Source: Weissella bombi (GTDB lineage Bacteria > Bacillota > Bacilli > Lactobacillales > Lactobacillaceae). From it: a DNA stretch of 64,000 nucleotides. Numbering within the stretch: position 1 is the first letter of the stretch; every line of letters starts with the position of its first letter. The translations under genes and the position numbers were made by a program. The notes below the pieces were generated by a model that had not been told where the DNA came from, searched no databases, and saw only the letters and a program-made list of their open reading frames with translations. Positions 8,648-18,575 of the stretch are shown here, in pieces. The DNA lies in the NCBI RefSeq assembly GCF_900094835.1, contig NZ_FMAO01000001.1, forward strand, positions 272,345-336,344, given 5' to 3'.

Positions 8648-9880
8648 TTATTCAGCGTTTAGTGTTGCAATTTTAACAACTGTATCAGCAGCTTGTTGCA
8701 TAACTGTCGTTGAAACATACTCATAGCGACCATGCATATTTTCACCACCAGCAAACAAATTAGGCGTTGGCAATCCTAAGAATGTAATCTTTGATCCATC
8801 AGTACCACCACGAACTGGTTCAATAATTGGCTCAATATCTAATTGACGCATCGCTTCAGCTGCTAAATCAACGGATGTCATATCATCCTTTAGCACTTCA
8901 CCCATGTTGTAATATTGATCTTTCAAAGTTAACTTAATACGATCAACACCCAATTCTTTATTCAAACGGTCAACAATTTCAGTCATCAAAGTCTTACGAG
9001 CTTCGAATTGTTGACGATCATGGTCACGGATAATGTAATCCATACGTGCATCTTCAGGAGTTCCAGTCAAGCTTAACAAGTGAAAGAACCCTTCACGACC
9101 TTCCGTCAATTCTGGTCGGTCGCCTGCAGGCAATGCATTGTGTACATCAATGGCTACCTGTAAAGCATTAACCATTGTATCTTTAGCTGTTCCTGGATGT
9201 ACATTACGTCCTTGGATTTCAATTACAGCTGAAGCAGCTGAGAACGTTTCCCATTCAAGTTCACCCAATGGACCACCATCAACTGTGTAGGCAAAGTCTG
9301 CACCAAACTCAGCAACGTGGAAGTTATCAGCACCAATACCGATTTCTTCATCGGGTCCAAAAGCAAAGACCAACTTACCATGCTTAGCTTCTGGATGTGC
9401 AATCAGATATTCAGCAGCTGAAATAATTTCAGCAACCCCGGCTTTATCATCGGCACCTAACAAGGTTGTACCATCAGTTGTAATTAATGTGTGACCTTCA
9501 TATTTCTTTAATGAAGGAAAATCTTCTACTGTTAATGAATATTCATCATTTAATTTAATCTCTGATTCACCGTCATAATCAGTGACAAATTGTGGTTGTA
9601 CATTTTCAGCAGTAAAGTCAGCTGTATCAACGTGTGAAATAAAGCCAATTGTTGGTACATCTTTATCAGTATTAGCAGCTAGTTCTGCAAACACATAACC
9701 GTCAGCCATGGTACGAACATTTTCTAAACCGATTTCTTCTAATTCAGCTGCCAAATCTTTCAAAAAAGCAACTTCTTTAGGATCTGAAGGAACTGTCTGT
9801 GAATCCTCATTTGATTGTGTATTAATCTTCACGTAATCAATAAAGCGATTAATTAAATTAGGATACTTTTCTTCTGTCAT
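8648..9880 (-). CDS. pepT: Peptidase T (tripeptide aminopeptidase)
   Basis: A 410-residue cytoplasmic M20 metallopeptidase that removes the N-terminal residue of tripeptides, part of peptide use in lactic acid bacteria. The two-zinc site residues are visible: His83 and Asp85 in SHVDTAD, Asp144 in LGADDKAG, the Glu pair 178-179 in FGPDEEIG, and later metal ligands in [10 protein letters not shown] and GGTDGS. Length matches PepT. It begins 16 bases after nif3 and belongs to the same transcript as trmK and nif3; a weak AAAGAGG ribosome site is present. Confidence 0.97.
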   Translation of the reverse strand: MTEEKYPNLINRFIDYVKINTQSNEDSQTVPSDPKEVAFLKDLAAELEEIGLENVRTMADGYVFAELAANTDKDVPTIGFISHVDTADFTAENVQPQFVTDYDGESEIKLNDEYSLTVEDFPSLKKYEGHTLITTDGTTLLGADDKAGVAEIISAAEYLIAHPEAKHGKLVFAFGPDEEIGIGADNFHVAEFGADFAYTVDGGPLGELEWETFSAASAVIEIQGRNVHPGTAKDTMVNALQVAIDVHNALPAGDRPELTEGREGFFHLLSLTGTPEDARMDYIIRDHDRQQFEARKTLMTEIVDRLNKELGVDRIKLTLKDQYYNMGEVLKDDMTSVDLAAEAMRQLDIEPIIEPVRGGTDGSKITFLGLPTPNLFAGGENMHGRYEYVSTTVMQQAADTVVKIATLNAE

Positions 9881-9895
9881 TTTAAACCTCTTTCT

Positions 9896-10693
9896 TTAAA
9901 TATAAGTATATGGATCTGTATTAATTGTTGATGAAAATACATCATCGATGTCCCAATGATTTTCTTGTTGCCATTTTTTAATCAGACTAACCATCTTATC
10001 TTTAGCAATAGCCTCCATATGATGATCAGGATCAATGACCACAAAATCATCTGCCAAAACATCATGCGCAGTATGATAATAAAAATCAGCCGTAACATAG
10101 GCATCAGCACCAGCAGCTAATGCATCTGGATACTCATCCCCACCGTCACCACCAAGAACTGCAATTCGTTGAATAGGACGTTTTAAATCATTTGCAATCA
10201 CGCGCACTGCTTTAACCTGGAATAGGTCACGAATAAATGCTGCATATTCGGCTACAGTTTGTGGCTGCGCCAATGTTCCAATTCGGCCCAATCCGGTCTG
10301 ACCATCCCCATTTGGAATCAATGGCGTGACATTTTGAAGTTTTAGAGCATCAGCTAGCCAATCATTCATACCACCTTTAGCAGCATCTAAATTTGTATGT
10401 GCTGCATAAACCACAATGTTGTGTTTAATCAACTCGGCATACATTTTATTTTGTGGGACTGACAAATCTAAATTCTTGGCTGGTTTAAAAATCATCGGAT
10501 GATGTGCAAAAATAAAATCAACATCTGCATCGATTGCTTCTTGAACAACTTCTGGACGAACGTCTAAAGTCGTCATAATACGATGGATTTCTTGTTTAGC
10601 ATCCCCAAGTTGTAAGCCAATTGGATCTTTTTCCCACGCCAATTCTGTCGGTGCGTATGCTTCAATTTGCGCAATAAGTTTATCGGCTTGCAT
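9896..10693 (-). CDS. Nif3-like dinuclear metal centre protein
   Basis: A 265-residue member of the NIF3/YbgI/YqfO family, proteins that form hexameric toroids with a two-metal site. The signature AHHPMIFK (63-70) and the later AAHTNLD segment plus the C-terminal DPDHHMEAIAKD provide the metal ligands. It is the short form, lacking the roughly 100-residue middle insertion of Bacillus YqfO. The exact biochemical role is unsettled in the family (GTP cyclohydrolase-I-like name is a relic). The start overlaps the end of trmK by 14 bases; trmK-nif3 is a conserved Firmicutes pair. Confidence 0.93.
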   Translation of the reverse strand: MQADKLIAQIEAYAPTELAWEKDPIGLQLGDAKQEIHRIMTTLDVRPEVVQEAIDADVDFIFAHHPMIFKPAKNLDLSVPQNKMYAELIKHNIVVYAAHTNLDAAKGGMNDWLADALKLQNVTPLIPNGDGQTGLGRIGTLAQPQTVAEYAAFIRDLFQVKAVRVIANDLKRPIQRIAVLGGDGGDEYPDALAAGADAYVTADFYYHTAHDVLADDFVVIDPDHHMEAIAKDKMVSLIKKWQQENHWDIDDVFSSTINTDPYTYI

Positions 10694-11381
10694 AAACTAA
10701 CGCCTCCATAATGGTTTGTAATTCATGTTGATAAGATTGATATGCTTCCGTATCGGTTTTATCAGCAGTTTCCAGATTCTTCATAATACTTTCAATTCTG
10801 TTAGCTTCACGTTGCCATTTTTCCGTCCAAGCTGCTGACGGTTCTGTTAGATGATAAGGACCAAATTGTAATTCACGCGCTGAGTAAGTTACATTTCCCG
10901 GTTCAGCTACCAAAATTTCATAATAATGTCCTTCGTCAGCAACAACTGCTTCATCTACTAAACGATAACCATTTTCTGATAACCAAGCACGTACTAAATC
11001 AACATCAATGTTAGGTTGTAAAACCAAACGGTGATAGCGCTTAGTCTCTAATTGGCCATCAGTCAAAATTTGACAAATCAAGCGTCCGCCCATGCCGGCA
11101 ATGACAACTGTATCAATTAAATCGTTGGTCTCAATGGCAGCCAAGCCATCAGCTAAACGTGGTATTAAACGATCACCTAATCGATGACGCTGTACTTCAG
11201 ATTTCACGTTAGCAAGCGGTCCAGGTGCCACTTCACCTGCAATCGCAAACGATATTTGATTATTTAATAATAAATTAGCTGGTAAATAAGCATGATCTGA
11301 CCCAATATCAGCCAAACGGGCTCCATCAGGTACAAAATTGGCTACTGCCGCTAAACGTTTTGACAAATGCCAAGCGTCCAT
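10680..11381 (-). CDS. trmK: tRNA (adenine22-N1)-methyltransferase
   Basis: A 233-residue SAM-dependent methyltransferase that makes m1A at position 22 of tRNAs in Gram-positive bacteria. The SAM loop is DIGSDHAYLP (25-34) and the family AGMGG motif follows (VIAGMGGRLI, near 93-102). The C-terminal helical part matches the length of Bacillus YqfN. It is the first gene of trmK-nif3-pepT; overlaps nif3 by 14 bases. ATG is preceded by GAGGATGA. Confidence 0.94.
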   Translation of the reverse strand: MDAWHLSKRLAAVANFVPDGARLADIGSDHAYLPANLLLNNQISFAIAGEVAPGPLANVKSEVQRHRLGDRLIPRLADGLAAIETNDLIDTVVIAGMGGRLICQILTDGQLETKRYHRLVLQPNIDVDLVRAWLSENGYRLVDEAVVADEGHYYEILVAEPGNVTYSARELQFGPYHLTEPSAAWTEKWQREANRIESIMKNLETADKTDTEAYQSYQHELQTIMEALVYASR

Positions 11382-11468
11382 TATTCATCCTCGTTTCTGT
11401 ATCTTATTATTTTCTAATATTCACATTATACATTTTTAAACACACTGTGACAAACTGCCTAATAACAA

Positions 11469-11522
11469 TAAAAAACGTCCTATACCAGGAGAACATAAGC
11501 TTGTTTTCCTAATATAGGACTC
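11469..11522 (-). terminator. Terminator after the TPR gene
   Basis: Long hairpin GTCCTATA / TATAGGAC with an inner AGGAAAACA / TGTTCTCCT arm, followed by a T-run on the minus strand; seven bases beyond the TPR stop. Confidence 0.88.
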
Positions 11523-11528
11523 TTTTAT

Positions 11529-12809
11529 TTATAATTCTTGATCAACTTCATTTTGCAAAGCCGAAACCATATCAAAATCATCTGGTACCAACTGAACATA
11601 AGCTTGTAAGGCTCGTAATGCCAACTCACGCTCCCCTTCATTTCTGAAGTAATAGTAAGCCGGCTTCAAGAATTCAGCTGTGTCCATAAATGATGGTAAC
11701 GCTGCTTCCCAATACTTCGTTGCCATGTCAAAGTCTTCCAAAGCTGTATAACTTTGTGCCAAGTTCCAATATAATTGCGGATTAATATCCGTATCATCAT
11801 TAGAAAAGTACTCGTTTAACAAGTTAATGTTACCAACATGATCATCATTTTGAACTAAAAAGTCTGAATAACTTGTGATAAGCATTGCATCATCTGGAAC
11901 ATTCTCTAATCCTTCTTGATACAATGACTTAGCTTGTTCTTTTTCCCCTAGCTCTGCCGCAATTTTAGCACCTTCTTGGTAGAATTTAACATTAAATGGA
12001 TCAACGGCAATACCTTCTTGATAAGTTACCAAAGCCTTATCTGGTTCATGCGCGTCCACATAAAGTTGTGCTAACGGTTCATACACACCAGCATAAGACG
12101 CATCTAAATCACGTAATTGTGTAAACGTCTTGATCGCTTTTTGCCAATTTTCAGGATTTGTTGCATAAGTCAAGCCCAATTGGAAACGAACATCCGGTGT
12201 CATATCAGCTTCTTTAATTTGTTCTAAGTAACCCAATGCATTATCAAAATTGCCGACAAGTGCATACGCAACACCAATGCGTGATACAATATCCAATCCT
12301 GAGAAATAACGTTCACCCGCTTTAATCAATTGACGATAATATGGAATCGCCGTTTGATATTTACCAGTAGAAAAGTAAAACTCAGCTAACGCAAATTGAA
12401 TAATTGGCTCTTGATCATCTAATTGATAAGCTGTTAACAATTTATCTTCAGCCGCCTCAGTAAGACCTTCCGATTGGTATAAATCAGCAGCAACTAACAA
12501 TGACTCTAGATAAGCTGTCGAATCCGTAGATATTTCTGAAAGGTACATCAATGCCTTATCAGTATCATCGTCATCAATGGCAATATCAGCCAAAGCTGTC
12601 CGTAATTGGTCTTCATCTGGATACTTATCTAATAATTTTTGATAGGCCCGTTTGGCTTGGTTTGAAAATCCTAAACCATATAATTCTTCTGCTAATGAAT
12701 AAATTGTATCATCATCGTCATAACGTAGTGATGATGCAAACGATTTTTTAGCAGCATCTAATTGTCCACTTGATAATTCATCAAGCATACGTTCTGCAAA
12801 ACTAGCCAT
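11529..12809 (-). CDS. Tetratricopeptide repeat protein
   Basis: A 426-residue, acidic, wholly helical protein made of about ten TPR-type helix pairs (for example YSLAEELYGLGFSNQAKRAY, FALAEFYFSTGKYQTAIPYY, YEPLAQLYVDAHEPDKALVT). No signal peptide, membrane helix or catalytic domain is visible, so it is a cytoplasmic scaffold. It resembles Bacillus YpiA, whose function is unknown. An AAGGACG ribosome site precedes ATG. Last gene of an operon with the 46-residue protein and the membrane protein upstream. Confidence 0.9.
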   Translation of the reverse strand: MASFAERMLDELSSGQLDAAKKSFASSLRYDDDDTIYSLAEELYGLGFSNQAKRAYQKLLDKYPDEDQLRTALADIAIDDDDTDKALMYLSEISTDSTAYLESLLVAADLYQSEGLTEAAEDKLLTAYQLDDQEPIIQFALAEFYFSTGKYQTAIPYYRQLIKAGERYFSGLDIVSRIGVAYALVGNFDNALGYLEQIKEADMTPDVRFQLGLTYATNPENWQKAIKTFTQLRDLDASYAGVYEPLAQLYVDAHEPDKALVTYQEGIAVDPFNVKFYQEGAKIAAELGEKEQAKSLYQEGLENVPDDAMLITSYSDFLVQNDDHVGNINLLNEYFSNDDTDINPQLYWNLAQSYTALEDFDMATKYWEAALPSFMDTAEFLKPAYYYFRNEGERELALRALQAYVQLVPDDFDMVSALQNEVDQEL

Positions 12810-12834
12810 TAGAGCGTCCTTTCATAATACGATG

Positions 12835-12975
12835 TTATTTTTTGTTTTGTTGTGCTTTTTGCTTAGCTTTCTCTAATAAAGCTTGACGAGCAGCTTTTTT
12901 CTGTTCGACCGTGGTTTTTCCTTGTTTAGCAGCACCACGTGCAAAGTCATTTGATTTAATTGTTCCTTGTCCCAT
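12835..12975 (-). CDS. Small basic protein, 46 residues
   Basis: A complete short frame, ATG 12975 to TAA 12835-12837, encoding a Lys/Ala/Gln-rich peptide starting MGQGTIKSNDFARGAAKQGK and ending KAQQNKK, predicted mostly helical after residue 20. It is 21 bases after the membrane-protein gene and 25 before the TPR gene, which supports translation as part of the operon; the ribosome site (ACAGG) is weak. I do not recognise a family and assign no function. Confidence 0.65.
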   Translation of the reverse strand: MGQGTIKSNDFARGAAKQGKTTVEQKKAARQALLEKAKQKAQQNKK

Positions 12976-12996
12976 TTTATCTAACCTGTTTATTAT

Positions 12997-14700
12997 TTAC
13001 TTTAAAGATTTGTTAGTCAAAGTCACGACATTAGCAACCGACGCACCAGCAATGGCTTTAACCTTTAGTTCTACTTGATCATTTTCTTGCAATAACAATG
13101 CATCCTGCTTTTGTGATGGATCCAAGGTGTATAGCGTGTCATCATCAACTAATTTAAACACTACCACCTGCTTACCATTTAAGGTTGCATTGGTGTTAAC
13201 ACGACCAACTTTACCAGTAATCTTTTTAATTTTAACTTTTTGATCACTAGCAGCGGCTGACTGGGCACTACCAGCTAAAGCATTACGGTATGATGCCAGT
13301 GCATCTGAAGCATTAGCACCTTCACCAATAACGTTTTGATCAGCACCTTTAATATAAGCATATTCACGGAAACGCTCATTATTATCCATCATTGAGACAA
13401 CCCAAGTTGGTGTACCATCAATATTCATAATAACCGGATTTGACCCGTGCCACTTATTTTGTGGATGCAATTGCTTAGCAACCTTCATAGCACCCTCAGA
13501 ATCCATAATACCGACATTCTTACCAGTATAGAAACGCAGCTTACCAGAACGCGTATCAATTAATGAATAACCTTTATCAGAATCGGCATTTGATCTAACT
13601 GTTGTGAAATCATCAAAGTATGCCAACGATCCATTCACGTTAAACATTGGTGTAACACCACTTTCTGAACCATTCTCAGTTGGCTTGATTTGATTCTTAT
13701 GACGGAAATTAAATGCATATGGATTACCATATGTACGATTCATCAAAGTTGCTGCTTCAGGTGAAACGCCTACATCAACCCATTTAGGCAAATCCTTAGT
13801 CTTGTAAACTTCAGTCTTACCCGTATTAGCGTTTGTGATTGCGACATGGATATTATTAAACATCACTTGACCAGCCCAACGTACATTTAACAATGTTTGG
13901 ACCCAGTAAGTTTGACCACTATTATCTACCTCAAGAATAGGTTCACCAACTTGTTGATAACGTGGATTTGCCATATAAATCTTACGTGCGATACTATGTG
14001 AGAACCAACTTGTTTCGGAATAAGCCATTTTTTCCTTCACAAAATGTGCCGTATCGTTAATATCTGTTGCTGAAACAACAAAATATCCCGGTAGTTCACG
14101 ATTCATAAACCATGAAACAAAGCCATTAAACTCAACTGGTGCAACGTAATAAGGCTTACCTTTGATGTATTGTGCTGATAAATCACCTAGCTCATACATT
14201 GACGAATCTGGAACCTGCGAAAAGGCTTTTTTCATCATATTCTGTGCTGCTTGTGCAGACAAAGCAATTGGTTGATCATCTTTAGTCAATGGCGCTTCTT
14301 TTTGCTTAGTGGCCTGCACCGAATGATACATTGGTCGAACTGTCAAAGATTTTGACACACCTGCCACTACTGAAATACCAATTGCAATCAATGGAATAAT
14401 AAATGGCCACAAAGTGATATTTAGCGCCATGCGGTCATGCTTTTTCGTTGTAACTTTCTCAATTACCACAGTGGCACTACCAATTAACAATGTCCAAATA
14501 CTAATTAGTGTTGTCTCTAATGCAACCGGCATTACCAATTGTGATAATGTTGGTACCGGCATCCACCAATAAACAAAAATTGCGTTTAAAATAGTTAAGC
14601 CAGCGACTGCTAACCAATCTAGCTTACCCAGTTTTAATTTTTTTGCCCATAAAAAAGTCGCGAACATCGCGATTTCCAGGACCAAAAATGATGTAATCAT
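12997..14700 (-). CDS. Uncharacterised membrane protein with large soluble domain
   Basis: A 567-residue protein. The first 125 residues hold four hydrophobic helices (about 2-20, 27-47, 55-85 and 103-125); the remaining 440 residues are soluble, rich in beta-type aromatic segments, with repeated short patterns of the form GKPYYV, GQTYWV and GTPTWVVSM that look like PepSY-type or beta-propeller-like strands. The C terminus (about 480-565) resembles a small beta-barrel. GAGGAG seven bases before the ATG at 14700 fixes the start; an upstream ATG at 14751 lacks a site. First gene of the operon with the 46-residue and TPR genes. Function unknown. Confidence 0.85.
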   Translation of the reverse strand: MITSFLVLEIAMFATFLWAKKLKLGKLDWLAVAGLTILNAIFVYWWMPVPTLSQLVMPVALETTLISIWTLLIGSATVVIEKVTTKKHDRMALNITLWPFIIPLIAIGISVVAGVSKSLTVRPMYHSVQATKQKEAPLTKDDQPIALSAQAAQNMMKKAFSQVPDSSMYELGDLSAQYIKGKPYYVAPVEFNGFVSWFMNRELPGYFVVSATDINDTAHFVKEKMAYSETSWFSHSIARKIYMANPRYQQVGEPILEVDNSGQTYWVQTLLNVRWAGQVMFNNIHVAITNANTGKTEVYKTKDLPKWVDVGVSPEAATLMNRTYGNPYAFNFRHKNQIKPTENGSESGVTPMFNVNGSLAYFDDFTTVRSNADSDKGYSLIDTRSGKLRFYTGKNVGIMDSEGAMKVAKQLHPQNKWHGSNPVIMNIDGTPTWVVSMMDNNERFREYAYIKGADQNVIGEGANASDALASYRNALAGSAQSAAASDQKVKIKKITGKVGRVNTNATLNGKQVVVFKLVDDDTLYTLDPSQKQDALLLQENDQVELKVKAIAGASVANVVTLTNKSLK

Positions 14701-14750
14701 GCAGTTCTCCTCAATAAAATATAGATACATTAATTGTACCATAAGAGCCA

Positions 14751-14778
14751 TTTAAGTTTTTAGCCAATATGCTATGAT
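14751..14778 (+). promoter_or_regulatory. Extended -10 promoter of the Nudix gene
   Basis: TGCTATGAT (14771-14778 region, -10 at 14773-14778) with a weak TTTAAG at -35 (14751-14756). Confidence 0.5.
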
Positions 14779-14821
14779 TAAGTGAAACAGTCGTTAAATG
14801 ATTACAGGGGGAATTATCAAA

Positions 14822-15298
14822 ATGGTTATGGAACAATATTTCAAAAATATTCGTCAAAAAATCGGTCATGACGAAATTATTATGCCTGGTGTCGCAGGCG
14901 TTTTATTCGATGAAACACGCCAGAAAGTTTTACTTGAACAACGTGGGGATGGTGAAATTGGCTGGAGTTTAGTTGGGGGCATGCAAAACATTGACGAATC
15001 AGCAATGACCTCACTTATCCGCGAGTTTAAGGAAGAAGCTGGTATCGATGTTCAAATCAAAGCCCTAATTGGGATTGATACCAATTTTCACCACGTCTTC
15101 CCTTCTGGCGATAAAGCCCAAATTCCAATGACCCTATTTGAAGTTGAGCAAATCGGTGGTCAATTAAAAGCAGATGGGGATGAAACACTCTCGCTATCAT
15201 ACGTGCCACTATCAGATCATCCTAAAATGTACAACACGCAACACCAATTAGCTATTGATCAGATGATTAAGCAAGCCCCATATGGCTGGTATTTTTAA
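14822..15298 (+). CDS. Nudix hydrolase
   Basis: A 158-residue cytoplasmic Nudix protein that should hydrolyse a nucleoside-diphosphate-linked substrate with Mg2+. The Nudix box is complete at about 53-75: G-x5-E-x7-REFKEEAGI (GMQNIDE then REFKEEAGI). Substrate cannot be predicted; candidates are oxidised dNTPs, ADP-ribose or similar. GGGGG ten bases before the ATG at 14822 fixes the start; an earlier in-frame ATG at 14798 lacks a ribosome site. It is a single plus-strand gene in a minus-strand neighbourhood, convergent with sbcC. Confidence 0.92.
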   Translation: MVMEQYFKNIRQKIGHDEIIMPGVAGVLFDETRQKVLLEQRGDGEIGWSLVGGMQNIDESAMTSLIREFKEEAGIDVQIKALIGIDTNFHHVFPSGDKAQIPMTLFEVEQIGGQLKADGDETLSLSYVPLSDHPKMYNTQHQLAIDQMIKQAPYGWYF

Positions 15299-15309
15299 TC
15301 GTATAAAAT

Positions 15310-15356
15310 TAAAAAGTCGCCAATCTATCCAATTTCGGTAGATTAGCGGCTTTTAT
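15310..15356. terminator. Bidirectional terminator between Nudix gene and sbcC
   Basis: Imperfect stem AAAAGTCGCCAATCTA / TAGATTAGCGGCTTTT with A- and T-runs at its ends, between convergent genes. Confidence 0.88.
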
Positions 15357-15367
15357 TTAAACATTTT

Positions 15368-18300
15368 TTATAAAGTACGCAGACATAATTGACTTCGTCC
15401 ATCACCTAATTTTTTAACTTGTAATTGTTGTGGGATTTGTTGTTTCATCGAAGTAACATGCGAAATAATACCAACTAAGCGACCACTTTGCTCAACTAAG
15501 CTAAGAGCTTCCATCGCTTGTGCTAGCGTTCGTTCATCAAGTGATCCAAATCCTTCATCAATAAACAAAGCATCAATTTTAGCACCACCTGCTCGTCGTT
15601 GCACCACTTCGGCCATAGACAAAGCAATTGATAAGGCCGAAATAAATGATTCACCACCTGAAAGCGTACTAGTAGCACGTATTTTACCACCGTCTTGATC
15701 ATAAATATCAATATCTAGACCATTTTGATTAGAGCGTCCACCTTGTCGATCTGACAAGATGAATTGATAACGTCCACCGGATAAGGTACCAATATAATGG
15801 TGATTAGCATAATCTAAAACATCAAACAAGAAACGGCGCAAAATAAATGGTTCAAGACGTAAGCGTTTTGCATTATTACCATCAACCGCTTGCGTTAACG
15901 TCAATAAATCTTTACCAGCCGCCTGTTGCTGCTCCCATTTATCTTGTAGTGCTTTTACTGTGGTTTCAATTTGTTTTTGTTGTGCCAATACTGATTTCTT
16001 CGTGGCATTATCTTCTATCAACCGATTTACTAACGTTTGCTGCTGATCAATGGCTGCCTGTATTTTCGCCATATCTGGTCTAGAGACATCCCCTAAAACC
16101 TGTTCCAAATTAGTAATATCTTGTTGTAATTGCGTCACAGTCGTCTGATACTTCGTGATATTCTGCGTTAGTTGATTTATTTTATCAGGTTGCTCCTGTA
16201 AGACATTAAGCAATTCATCAAATGCTTGTTGACTATCAACAGGGCCATCAGTGATTGCCGTTACAATTTGTTGTTCTAGTGTCTCAATGTCAGTTGCTGT
16301 TGTCGTTATTTTTTCTTCTAACGATGTCTTTTGCGCCTGCTTTTCAACTTGAGCTTGTTGGTTAGTCAAAACTTGATCATGCACTTTTTTAACTTGATCA
16401 TCATATTGCTGCTGTTCTGCTTGTAATTTTTGCAACATTGTTTCATATTCAGCTACGGATTTGAGCGTTGTTTCTGATGCAACAATTTGCTTAATTTCTG
16501 CATCGTAAGCTTGCTTACTATCAGTTTTTGCCACAACTTTTTGCTCATTTTTAATGACCTGTGTTTGAATATTCTGCAATTTATTTTGACTGTCGGCTAC
16601 TTGCTCTTGTAAATCAGCGGCCTCATTTTTAGCATGCTTTACAAAAGTTATTGCTTGTTCAAAACAACTAGTAAGTCGTGTTTCATCAAATACATCAGGT
16701 AACGTTACAAAAGTTTCTGATGATGATGTAAACAATTGTTGCCAATCCTGCTTAAATGTTGCATATTCTTTCTCTAATGTATCATTATCAGCTGTGACCT
16801 TATCTGTCAGCTCCATCAATTGCGTTTGATTATTTTCTAAATCCGTTTGCAATTTTGTTAATTGTACAGTTGCCGTTTGTTCAGCTTTTTCACTATCAGC
16901 AACCGCTTGAATAGCATCAGCCAAATCTGCATAAGTACTCTGTGCATCAGCATGGTCGTGATGAGCTTGTGCATGATAAATTTGACCACAGATAACACAA
17001 GGTTCACCATCAACGAGCTCTTGTTGTAATTGTTGAATTAAGATATCACGCCGTAACGACGCCTTGTCTTGTAGATCCTGTTTTTTATCTGCTTGATACT
17101 GCACCGCTGTTGCAACCTTTTGTTTCAGCACAGCAACCTGTTCTTTTTTAGTTTGCGCATCTTTTTTATTCTGTTCAAAGGCATGTTGATGATTAATTAA
17201 CTGATCAAATTGATATTTTCGATTAGCTAATTCACTTTCATAAGCTGCATTTTTCTGATAGCGTGCCAAATTATCAGATTGCGTCGTGATAACAGCATCT
17301 AACTTTTGAGATGTTTGCTCAAGTTCTTCTCCTTGTGCGTATAACATTTTAATCTCATCAGCAATATTTTTACCCTTGTCGCGTAACGTTACCAATTGCC
17401 GTGCTTTTGGTAACAAGTTCTCTTGAATCCGCTTAGATAACTGTTGATTAGTCTCAACAACACTAGCTTGCTGCTTAAGTTCAGTTTGCGCATCAGCTAA
17501 AGTTTGCTGTTGCGTCTCCAATTCATCAAGCGCCGTTGATAACTTCTGCTTTTCACTAATCTGTTGCTGATATTGATTATGCAGATACCTTTGTTGGGTA
17601 ACTAATGGTTGTTGCGCCACACCCCAAGATAATGTTGCTAACGTTTCTTTTTGCTGTGCAATACGATCCTTTTGTTCATATTGTTCGTTTAATACACTTT
17701 TTTTCTGCTCTAGTTGATCCAATTGATCAATAATCTGACGGCCCTTTTGTTGCTCACCATGCAATGCTGCTAGTTGAGTCTGAGCTTGATTTAAAATTTC
17801 AGTTTGTTGCTCAATTTCAGCGGCCATATCTGTATTTAGCTTACCCAAAACCTGAATTTTTTCAGTAGCTGTGGGCGCAATATCTTCAATATCAGGTTGT
17901 GCCCACTTAACTTGTTGTAACTTTTCATCACGTTGTGTCGCTAATTTTTCCAACGCTTGACCCGATTGCTTTTGCTGATCTTTTAAATTATTAACAAAAT
18001 CATCAAAAATAGTAGTACCAAAAAGCTGACGTAAAATAACCATCTTTTCATCACTTTGCGCACTTAAAAATTCTCGAAATTTATCTTGCGGAAGCAAAAT
18101 AATCTTACGAAATTGATCAGCATTTAAATGTAATAATTCTTCAATTTGATCATTAACTATCTTCGCTTTATCTCCCAATGCCTCTAATGGTGTCTCTAAC
18201 GTTTCATCAACTTCGATTAACGACGCAGTTGCCTGATGAGTTGTCGTATCATCATCGGACTTTGCACCACGCTTTTTCTTCAATTGTTGCGTTGGTGTCC

Positions 18301-18574
18301 GCCGAATCTCATAAAAGTGACCATTATGTTCAAACCAAAAAGTAACCATCGTTTTAGCCAGGCCATTCGCAAACTCACTACGCATGTCTTCTGGACTACG
18401 CTCACCCGTACCTTTACCAAACAATGCATATGTCATCCCATCAAAAATGGTTGTCTTACCAGCACCCGTATCACCAGTAATTAGAAATAATTTCGATTCT
18501 GTAAATTTCATGAAATCAATCGTTGTTTCATCATACGGACCAAAGTTATTTAATTGTAATTTTAAAGGACGCAT
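15368..18574 (-). CDS. sbcC: Nuclease SbcCD subunit C
   Basis: A 1068-residue SMC/Rad50-type ATPase that with SbcD cleaves DNA hairpins and processes ends. N-terminal Walker A GDTGAGKT (34-41), long Gln-rich coiled coils, a zinc hook CVIC at about residues 526-529 in the middle, and C-terminal signature LSGGE plus Walker B (LFIDEGFGSLDE). The start at 18574 has GGAGGGG five to six bases ahead and sits one base after the sbcD stop; an upstream ATG ten codons earlier lies inside sbcD and lacks a site. Translation is likely coupled to sbcD. Confidence 0.97.
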   Translation of the reverse strand: MRPLKLQLNNFGPYDETTIDFMKFTESKLFLITGDTGAGKTTIFDGMTYALFGKGTGERSPEDMRSEFANGLAKTMVTFWFEHNGHFYEIRRTPTQQLKKKRGAKSDDDTTTHQATASLIEVDETLETPLEALGDKAKIVNDQIEELLHLNADQFRKIILLPQDKFREFLSAQSDEKMVILRQLFGTTIFDDFVNNLKDQQKQSGQALEKLATQRDEKLQQVKWAQPDIEDIAPTATEKIQVLGKLNTDMAAEIEQQTEILNQAQTQLAALHGEQQKGRQIIDQLDQLEQKKSVLNEQYEQKDRIAQQKETLATLSWGVAQQPLVTQQRYLHNQYQQQISEKQKLSTALDELETQQQTLADAQTELKQQASVVETNQQLSKRIQENLLPKARQLVTLRDKGKNIADEIKMLYAQGEELEQTSQKLDAVITTQSDNLARYQKNAAYESELANRKYQFDQLINHQHAFEQNKKDAQTKKEQVAVLKQKVATAVQYQADKKQDLQDKASLRRDILIQQLQQELVDGEPCVICGQIYHAQAHHDHADAQSTYADLADAIQAVADSEKAEQTATVQLTKLQTDLENNQTQLMELTDKVTADNDTLEKEYATFKQDWQQLFTSSSETFVTLPDVFDETRLTSCFEQAITFVKHAKNEAADLQEQVADSQNKLQNIQTQVIKNEQKVVAKTDSKQAYDAEIKQIVASETTLKSVAEYETMLQKLQAEQQQYDDQVKKVHDQVLTNQQAQVEKQAQKTSLEEKITTTATDIETLEQQIVTAITDGPVDSQQAFDELLNVLQEQPDKINQLTQNITKYQTTVTQLQQDITNLEQVLGDVSRPDMAKIQAAIDQQQTLVNRLIEDNATKKSVLAQQKQIETTVKALQDKWEQQQAAGKDLLTLTQAVDGNNAKRLRLEPFILRRFLFDVLDYANHHYIGTLSGGRYQFILSDRQGGRSNQNGLDIDIYDQDGGKIRATSTLSGGESFISALSIALSMAEVVQRRAGGAKIDALFIDEGFGSLDERTLAQAMEALSLVEQSGRLVGIISHVTSMKQQIPQQLQVKKLGDGRSQLCLRTL

Positions 18575-18575
18575 C

